DNA of 64,000 bases. It comes from Heliopora coerulea. Taxonomy: Eukaryota > Cnidaria > Anthozoa > Scleralcyonacea > Helioporidae. The DNA lies in contig JASJOG010000120.1 in assembly GCA_030142905.1 (NCBI GenBank), forward strand, positions 186,001-250,000, given 5' to 3'. The notes under the pieces were generated by a model, which was not told where the DNA came from, did not search any database, and saw only the letters and a list, made by a program, of their open reading frames with translations. Position 1 is the stretch's first letter; every line of letters starts with the position of its first letter. Shown here in pieces: positions 56,501 through 64,000 of the stretch. The translations under genes and the position numbers were made by a program.

Positions 56501-57589
56501 CTCCTCCTTGGCTTAAAAGAGCGTCGATGGTGTCTATGTAGTTATGGTGCGAATGTGAGGTAAAAATGATTGTTTCATGGACTAAATCGATTAATTACTG
56601 AGTGTACTAAAATTATTGAACAACTTGTGCGATGAGAATTAAATGCCTGACACTGATAGATAAAACAGAGCTTTGGGATATAATTAAAATGTGTCATCTT
56701 TATGAATTTTGGTGCAGCATCTACACAATAAATGTCATTAATCTTAATACAATCCATATTTACCGTACAAGAACGGAAATACTCTGGTAGTTGGAGACAG
56801 CTGTCCCACAGTCAAGTTCTAATCTATATCAAAAGTCCCGGAATATGGGTCATTCTATGTCAACTTAAACTACATAAATCGTTTCAACTCTTCTCATGTT
56901 ACAAAAATCACCATCTACCTGTCCCTCGTGAATCCTTCGCAACAGAAAAAAATCAAAATCGGTCTGATGACAGTAGTTTCATAGAACATTAATGCAAGGG
57001 ATGCAAATTGGAACTATAAAATCTTAATGGGAGTTGCCAGGATTTAATATGTGTCAGTCATTTTTTGAAGCCAAGAACAACCTCAGCAATTTTGCTTAAT
57101 TTGACTTTTTTTTTCTAAACCAGCATATTTTTTTTTATATAATTGGTCAAAATATGTTATCAGTCTCTTGCTTTACGGTTTTTACACTCAATTTCTCTTT
57201 CTTTTCCTCATTGTCCACCTTTTCTTTTCCTTCTAGCATCACCAGGAACTAAGAGTGCATCTGCTGTAACCAACTTTTTATTTTTATGAAGAAAAACAAT
57301 GTATTGCATTTCCTGGAGTATTTTTTGGCAAAAGGTTTTCAATTTGAATGAATCCTCAAGTTTTTGTGCCCCGAGGATAATGCGTCCGTATCAATTTCAA
57401 ATTATATCCATGACACATAGTTCCTGCTTACTAGTACACATTAATCAAATAAGTCAGAAGTCGAGGGTTCTTATACCGAACGTAATGCGTGTAGATTTGA
57501 ATATGATTGACTCACTGAATGTTACCAGTAAATATGATGACGTTATACCAAACATTTCCAAACAATTTTGGGTAAATGTATGATAAAAC
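56501..57589. other. No gene recognised
   Basis: AT-rich sequence with short chance frames (for example 57299-57583, 94 codons, no motif). Ends where homology to copy A resumes (AACGCTGGTGTTGGG). Confidence 0.4.
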
Positions 57590-58159
57590 GCTGGTGTTGG
57601 GCTCTGAACAACACCTTCTCCTCAGGAGAATAGATTTGAAAGAGGTCAGTGAGCGAATCAATATAAATACGATTTCAATGGTGTTTTGACGTTCTGTAAT
57701 GAATGCTTAAAAGATGTGGGGTGAAACTCCATCTGGCTACTTATTAATTCTGCCGTAATAGTGGGGGTATCACTACTAAGGAGAAACGTTTAGGAATAAC
57801 TGTTTACTACACTCACTCCAATGCGTTTCGACCAGCGTTTTGGTTTAAAACAAAATACCCGATTGAAAAGTTCTTCTTGTGAAGAGGTTGGCTAATGTGG
57901 GCATTATGAACAAACATGACACTGGACATAAATGTTACAAATTTGGTGTATTAATATTATCAATGTGTGAGCCTATGACATTGCACATTTAACATGTTAA
58001 GTGTAACATTTGAAATTACCTATACCATGCATGGAATATAGCCATTAAAATATATGGAACGTCTATTATGTTTATTTTTGTTGTTTTAGATAGGTTTTGG
58101 GGTTAGTGGTTGTGAAAAATATACGGATAAATGTTAACCTCCCTGTTTATGATTTTAAG

Positions 58160-59056
58160 AACTCAAGACCAGGAGTAAGTCTGTGAAGCACAAAGCTAAA
58201 CTTCAAAAGTTGCTGGATCCAAAAACAAAACCATCTAAAGTTGGTCCAGTTCGTGTGTCTTTTACTCCAGAATTTTTGATTGGAGAAGGACACCGGGGTA
58301 CTTTTGTGTATCTTGGTTTACATGATGATGGCAGTGAAGTTGCTGTTAAGCGTATTTTAGCTGATGGGTATAAAAGCTCCGTATATAGAGAGGAGGAAAT
58401 TGCAAACCTTGTTGACTTGAAGACGTCAGATCATATTGTCAACTACCGGAGCTTCATACATGAAACAGGCAACCCTTTCTGTTATGTTATTCTTGACCTT
58501 TGCGAAGAAACCTTAGAAGACTATGTCAGGAGACACAGCAAACAATTTTTGGAACAACGTGGTCCAATCATTATCAAAGAAATTCTCACTGGATTACAAG
58601 CACTTCACAATGGAAGGAAGAAAGTTCTTCACAGAGATTTGAAACCACGAAACATACTAGTTGACCATGAAGGTCGAATACGTTTGGCTGACTTTGGAGA
58701 CAGTAGAATATTAGACAACGAGTCAACGTCACTGCATACTGATCCTGAAGGAACCTTCGGGTGGATTGCAGCCGAATCCATCCAAAAGGGGCAAGATGGA
58801 AAGGTGACGTTCACGAGAAAATCAGACGTTCAAGTTGCTGGTATGATATGTTTTTATATCTTAACCAAAGGCGAACATCCTTTTGGTGCTGTAGATGAAC
58901 GTATGTTGAATATTAAGAACGGTAACCCAGTTAATATGGAGAAATTGTCGGACCCAAACGCCAGACGTTTCGTATCTTGGTTGATTAGTCATAAAATTGA
59001 AGATCGCCTATATGTCGAGGAAGCATTAGAAGATGATTACCTTCAAGTACCTCCAG
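58160..59056 (+). CDS. IRE1/RNase L-like protein kinase domain exon (copy B)
   Basis: Paralogue of the exon at 22233-23132, about 97% identical by eye, open throughout and with the same acceptor (TTTTAAG) and donor (CCAG|GTAAGG). It is 3 nt shorter, an in-frame loss after KSSV. All kinase motifs (IGEG, VAVK, HRDLKPRN, DFG, GTFGWIAAES) are kept, but the residue after DFG is Asp rather than Val, and the first codons differ (LLDPKTKPSK against LLERKTRSSK). Reading past the donor runs into LINE-like sequence to 59208; I treat that as intron. Retention of the frame suggests selection in both copies or recent gene conversion. Confidence 0.85.
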
Positions 59057-59084
59057 GTAAGGGAAAACGTTGTTCATTCCAAGT

Positions 59085-60030
59085 GATCATTAATAATGTG
59101 AACATAACTAGTGTCACGCTTCCATACATTAAATATAATAGATATGTTAAGCTTAACTGGACAAATAAAGGTCGATTAACAAGGGGCGCTCGTACCAAAC
59201 CTATGTAGATTACAAGGATGCAAAGAGAGACTTTAGGAAAGAGCAGAGACGTTGTACGGCGGATTATCAGTCAAGAGAGTACGAAGGATTATCAATTGTT
59301 TCTGATCGTAGTTATAATCGACTCTAGTCGTTGATCAATTCACGGAAGAGAGATAACCAAGGTCCAATGATTTATAGATTGCATGACAAAATTTTAGTTA
59401 AATCGCAAGGAGTCGAAATGTGAGCAGGCTATATTTTAAAGATTCGCACTAAAAAAAATTTCAAACTCGATATGAATTGCCTTGCTGAAAGACTGAATCA
59501 TCACGACGATACCCTTGCCATTTTCAACATCTGAAATAGAAAAAGGAATCGAAAGCTTACAAAACAGTAAAACAATTGGGGTCAATGGGATCTATTATGA
59601 ACATATTAAGTTGGGTAGGGAGATTCTACTGAATCACTCAAGTTAATATTTAATGCAATTACCATTTCTCGCAAGCTTTAAAATTGCGATCGAAATTCCA
59701 GTACCGAAGAAGCAAAACAAAAAAGCAAGATGTTTTGACGATTGTCAAAGAATAAGTCTTTTTTCATTGTTAGACAAGCTTGAACAATGATTTGTTTTCA
59801 ACGAAATACATAATCATTTACGCACCTCACTTCACAATATTCAGGGAACTTGTATGAAAGTACAGGAAGTGATAACTGCCGCATTTATAAGTGACGAAAC
59901 TATAAAGAGCTGTTGTGATGAGGGAAATCGAGTTTATTCATGCTTCGTAGATTTTAGTCTGAATGGCTTTTGACCGAATATGGATTGAAGCTAGTTTAAA
60001 TAAAATTTATCGCCACATACTACTAGAAGG
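59085..60030 (+). pseudogene. LINE reverse-transcriptase fragment (copy B)
   Basis: Counterpart of 23165-24120, with the same DYKDAKRDFRKEQRR and STSEIEKGIESLQNSKT segments. The longer open frame of copy A is broken here by a stop after HSS at about 59645. It was in place before the tandem duplication. Confidence 0.72.
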
Positions 60031-60253
60031 AAAATGCTGTTGTGTTATTCAAAATTAGTATTTGGACATGAAGATCGTTAATATTAAGGGTTTCTTCCCG
60101 ACAATTCTGGTCAAAAGTATGGTGATAATCAGAGAAAAATCCTCTTATTCCCATCCCTCGTACACCAAAGAACAATGTTAGATTCGTCTCGAAATAAACT
60201 CGAATGTAGGTGCGACGTTGTTGTAGTACTTTCTTTTATTGACTAACTGAGGT

Positions 60254-61050
60254 TTATGAACATATATCAATGTTCGGTCGTATTAGAATCGAAATTTCAA
60301 CTTTCGCATCCAGACCAGGTACTTTCATTGTGTTTGCTAGTTTTAAGGCGTCTCTGGTCAGTCTCGATGAAATCACGTAAAGATGCGCCTTTGGCGGCGG
60401 AATCTCTCGTGAACGAAGGCCTGTTTGCCAGGCTGAAATTTCTTGATGTAAATTGTGTTTCAGAATCATCTTCAGGGTAACATGATAAGAAAATTTCGTG
60501 ATTAATTTACACTGCAAAAGTCAACTAGAAAAGTTGACTTAAGCAGGATTCGAATCTTAATCCAAGTTAAGTGCACGGGAGATTCTTGCAACAACTTAAC
60601 GCTCGATATCCGTGATGATGAGCAGTGTTTCGATTGTATTTCAAAATCATCATCAAAATATCATGAAGACAAAAACTTTGTGATTGACTGGTTTAAATGG
60701 ATATAACGCGTTAAGCTGTCTCGAGAATCTCTTGTGCACTTAAAATGGATAAAACAAACATACCGTTATGAGTTGCCTCTATAACTCAATCGCAGTGACG
60801 TAGAGTTTTGCTTTTTTCTCGGGGAGCTAACCGGGATGGTGAGGCTATACCCTACCCCCTAAAGTGATTATTTAGTCATTTTTTGCAAAATCTCTGAGGA
60901 GCTCAGCGCCCTCATGAAAATTCCTCGGGGGGCTCGAGCCCCTCAGCCCCCCATACTCTACGCCTATGCTCAATCTGTAGAACAGTGGTTTTGAAACCCG
61001 ATGACGCGAGTTCGAATCCTGCTCAGGTCATCTCACTTTTCTAGTATAAC
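60254..61050. repeat. Repeat with tRNA-like boxes after the LINE fragment (copy B)
   Basis: Counterpart of 24342-24990 that retains a better tRNA-like body: GAGTTCGAATCCTGCTC at about 61007-61023 is a good B box on the plus strand, with the A-box region CTCAATCTGTAGAAC at 60969. A hAT MITE (60793-60968) has split this A box. Confidence 0.55.
60793..60968. mobile_element. Small hAT MITE, copy B only
   Basis: Ends CAGTGACGTAGAGT and ACTCTACGCCTATG are imperfect inverted repeats. Flanks CTCAATCG (60785-60792) and CTCAATCT (60969-60976) are an 8-bp duplication with one mismatch. Copy A has a single uninterrupted ACTCAATTGG at about 24883. 176 bp. Confidence 0.82.
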
Positions 61051-61719
61051 CTTCGCTGTGTTGGTTAATGGTGAAATTTTCTCTACATAAACTGTGCAAG
61101 CTCGCCTGTCTTGGTGAACCAGGCTGGGAAGCTTTCAATGGACGTGATAAATAATGAAAGCTGGCGAAGAAGTAACATTGAGATAGTAGTTGCCAAAATC
61201 TTCTACAGTTAATTATATCAAAAGAAGGCTAAAAGGTGGTTTAACGACAAACGACATCCAAACGATTCACAACTTCAATATGAACTTGTTTGCTTGTTTA
61301 CGACTCCATATCCTAAACAATAATAGCCTGCTAAGCAGGTGATCTTGGTGATGGCAGGGTGAAGCGGTGATAAAGCGCTTACAACCATCACCCCACTTTT
61401 TGAAACACGCCCCTTTGTTAAAACAACTAACATTATTCATAACATGTCAAATATATGTCAAATAAAAACTAATCATAATGAAGTTAGTAATTAAATTACA
61501 ACAGCTAATTATGGACTCCAGAGGAAACTTCCTGTCTTATCCATGCCTTCACTGATATAAAGACAAGCTCTTGTTATGCAAACATCAAAAAAGTGTGGAA
61601 CAAAAGGGAGGCCCCCCAAAAAGAAAGCTCCAGCGACTGCTGCAGGATCTGCAAGTTAAGATTAAACTTGGTAAGATTCTCATCTTTAAAAATTTTTAGC
61701 AGCAGTAATAGATAGGGAT

Positions 61720-62233
61720 CAGTGGCGTAGCAAGAGGGAGACAGGGGGGTTCTCGCCCCCCTTTTGGCTTCGCAGGGATGTATGTTGGAAAATCCAGGTC
61801 ATCCGTCGGAAAATTTGGGTGTTGAATGGCTGTTGATCGGAACGGAATTAACCTGTTTAAAATTGCAGTTAATATCTTCCTCTGCTTAGCTTTGTGAAAT
61901 ATTTCGAGTTGATAATAACATTAAAATGTCGGATCTTGTTACATGGGTGCGAGAAAATAATTTCCGTTCAGCAATAAAGCAATAGACCTCGTGCGTGATG
62001 ACGTCAGCAAGAGTGAAGTGCACGGTGAATTCTGGCCTTAGTGGTCACGCAAACGATAACATTTCAATGTTGAATGCATAAGGCAATAGATAATTTTGTT
62101 TTCGGGTGAATGACTAAACAAATGTTAAATGAATAAATATATGAATAGTTGGCTACACCCACATTACCAAGCCCATTTGTCGGAAAAAATATCGCGCTCG
62201 CCCCCTCAAGAAAATATTCTAGCTACGCTACTG
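61720..62233. mobile_element. hAT MITE (copy B)
   Basis: Same element as 25622-26156, with the intact end CAGTGGCGTAGC and flanking ATAGGGAT at 61712-61719 and 62234-62241; 514 bp. Its shared target proves insertion before the tandem duplication. Confidence 0.88.
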
Positions 62234-62938
62234 ATAGGGATTTAAAGGCACTAAACTGAAGTATTTGTGTGAAAGGCCCGAAATTCAAGTTTTAAAAGAC
62301 AATAATTTGTTAGACAATGTGTGTTACCCGTGGCTGCAACTCCGTGAATTTACCTGAACGTCTGCTGACATCTTTGAATCCCTAAACGATCCGCACTAAT
62401 TCGACTCAGAACTAACACCATCGCAAAGTGGTTGCGAAAGTCCCGAAAAGTTCCTTCGACGTCTACTCACATAACAACTATGAGGAGAGTCACTAAAAGG
62501 CTCTTTTTTACGTGTGCTATTCGACCTTGTGGCGTAAAGTTGCTGGAAAGCCAAAAGATTCGTTTGATTCAATTGCTCTTGCGTCGGCTGTTTTTAGCGT
62601 GATAGTAAAATCACGAAATAACTGCTTTAGCGTTTTGAATTTCAACCATTCTCTTCCAGAGTAATTTTACTTACGCTTGGGTATCTCTTCAGCATCCGAA
62701 CAATTTTATCTTTTCATTGATCCAAAGCTGCAGCATGGAAAGTATCAACAATACTGTTTTCTGCCTCCTAATAATAAGGCTGAAAAAAATCTCTGTCTCC
62801 GTCCTTTAAAGTCAATTAATCTATTAAACAATACACAGTTATTCCAAGACTTTGTGCTTCATCAAACTCGTTTTTGAAGATGCTAGAAGGCGGGCAAATA
62901 GCGAGAGGAGACACATTTGATCTAAAATTATGCTTGAA

Positions 62939-64000
62939 TTTCCTCAAGCGGATTAAGGAAGGCGGCTGACTGGGCTACATCTAGAGGGCCGCGGATTTGC
63001 GGGTCCTAGAGGCGGCCCACCGAAGTATTTTTTTTAATATAATATTCGAGGTAAAAAATATTATAATTTGATTTCATTTAATTTAATTTAACTTTTACTA
63101 GAAATTTGGCATTGGAATTGCCTATGTTTTCCATTAATGACATTTTTTTTATTTTTGCGGAATCAGCATTATTATCTATACCTATTTTGGGAAGTAGTTC
63201 AAATACTTTTGCAGATTACTAGGTTCCAGTTTTCCAAATGTTTAAAAGTTTAGCTTGCCGTTAGCACGGAAATCGAAATGACCCCGCCGAAGTGCGTGGC
63301 AGGAAGAAAATAACAAAAGATTCAAACCTTCAAAGTCTCAAAGACCCAGTCACCCAGTCAGAAAAGGAAGAAGGTATTCAGGTAATTAGATTTCATCGTT
63401 TCAGAAGAGTTTAATGTTTATTCAGGCAAACTCAAAAAAAAATGCCAAAAAAGTATTTATACTTAACACTTTATGCTTAAAATGATGATTTGTAAATAAT
63501 TCATGAATAAATGGTAAAAATCAGTAACTCACAAAAGAAGTGGCTATCTAATTAGTAGTTATGAATCGGATAAAGCATTAGAATTGATATTGTTTTGATT
63601 AACATTGATTTACATAAACTTTTTTTTCGATTAACTTGAGGAAAATGATTAAATAGCCTGGATTAATACCGGCACGTCATTAGTCATAAGTCATATATCT
63701 GTTATTCTATTAGGATTTAGGCCATCAGTGGCATTACATCATTATCTGTAATAGAACGTTGGAAATTTAATTATGTATTCTGTCGTTCAGTGTATGCTGT
63801 CAACGTTGTCATTTTATTCATTCATGAAAAATGTTATTTTTGTTTTCATTAAGTTTGGGCTTCAAGCCTTCAGCATGAGCAGTTATGAGTAATAACAGGA
63901 CTAACACCTACTGCCACAAGTCTCACGGGACGAAATTACAGATTTGAATGAATTTCACATGAATGCAAATTTGTTGCAAATTTGGCTCTCAAATTTGCAA
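62939..64000. other. Right-flank non-coding sequence
   Basis: Outside the duplication. A short GC-rich patch (GGGCCGCGGATTTGCGGG at about 62987) precedes AT-rich sequence with T runs. No reading frame, RNA gene or element end recognised. Confidence 0.5.

Larger units (their letters stand above)
48640..57590. other. Segment present in copy B only
   Basis: In copy A, AAAAGCG at 21660 joins directly to AACGCTGGTGTTGGG at about 21671, whereas in copy B the same two sequences are 8.95 kb apart. The segment includes a (GTTTT)n tract, a possible exon (49423-49657), the 4.1-kb inverted-repeat transposon, a Penelope-like tail and a CTCTATTAAG minisatellite. No terminal repeats flank the whole, so a deletion in copy A is at least as likely as an insertion in copy B. 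Confidence 0.75.
28450..62938. repeat. Tandem segmental duplication, copy B
   Basis: Direct-orientation partner of copy A. It is about 13 kb longer because it contains a BEL/Pao element (39774-47446), a 9-kb segment absent from copy A (about 48640-57590) and extra sequence at about 35550-37357, while lacking the parts of copy A at 8432-11200, 12101-12300, 13517-14182 and about 19115-20050. Sampled by eye, identity to copy A is roughly 88% at the left side and roughly 96% around the kinase exon. Confidence 0.92.

Overview
The window is animal nuclear DNA, most likely from an anthozoan cnidarian such as a stony coral. It is AT-rich and intron-rich, contains no bacterial-style gene clusters, and is packed with BEL/Pao, hAT, PIF/Harbinger, pogo, LINE and tRNA-derived elements. 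The taxon is inferred from this repeat mix and from the style of the IRE1-like kinase; no marker gene proves it.

Layout. (1) 1-2895 is the 5' part of a decayed BEL/Pao retrotransposon on the minus strand, running off the left edge. (2) 2896-5819 is mostly non-coding, with one possible micro-exon (4361-4390) and a Harbinger-like MITE (4756-5290). (3) The main structure is a direct tandem duplication: copy A at about 5820-26868 and copy B at about 28450-62938, separated by a 1.6 kb spacer holding a broken pogo-like transposase gene. (4) 62939-64000 is AT-rich DNA with no gene that I can see.

Both copies share the same backbone: two tiny exons (69 and 60 nt), a possible terminal exon, and a large exon encoding an IRE1/RNase L-like protein kinase domain (22233-23132 and 58160-59056). 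A LINE reverse-transcriptase fragment directly follows the kinase exon. All these exons have phase-1 boundaries, so they can be spliced together in any order without breaking frame. No start exon and no KEN ribonuclease exon are visible, so the kinase gene is only partly seen.

The copies differ mainly by mobile-element insertions, and the other copy often preserves the empty site. Copy A alone has a hAT transposon (8432-11200), a hAT MITE (12101-12300), a Harbinger derivative (13517-14182) and a fold-back tRNA-type element (16540-17004). Copy B alone has a complete-length but defective BEL/Pao element with matching LTRs and an ATCTA target duplication (39774-47446), a small hAT MITE (60793-60968), and a 9 kb segment (48640-57590).

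Inside that 9 kb segment is the most unusual object of the window: a 4.1 kb element at 51023-55144 with inverted terminal repeats of about 217 bp and a 9-bp target duplication. It carries a three-exon, stop-riddled gene whose product I cannot place in any named transposase superfamily and whose last exon looks like a RING-type zinc-binding tail.
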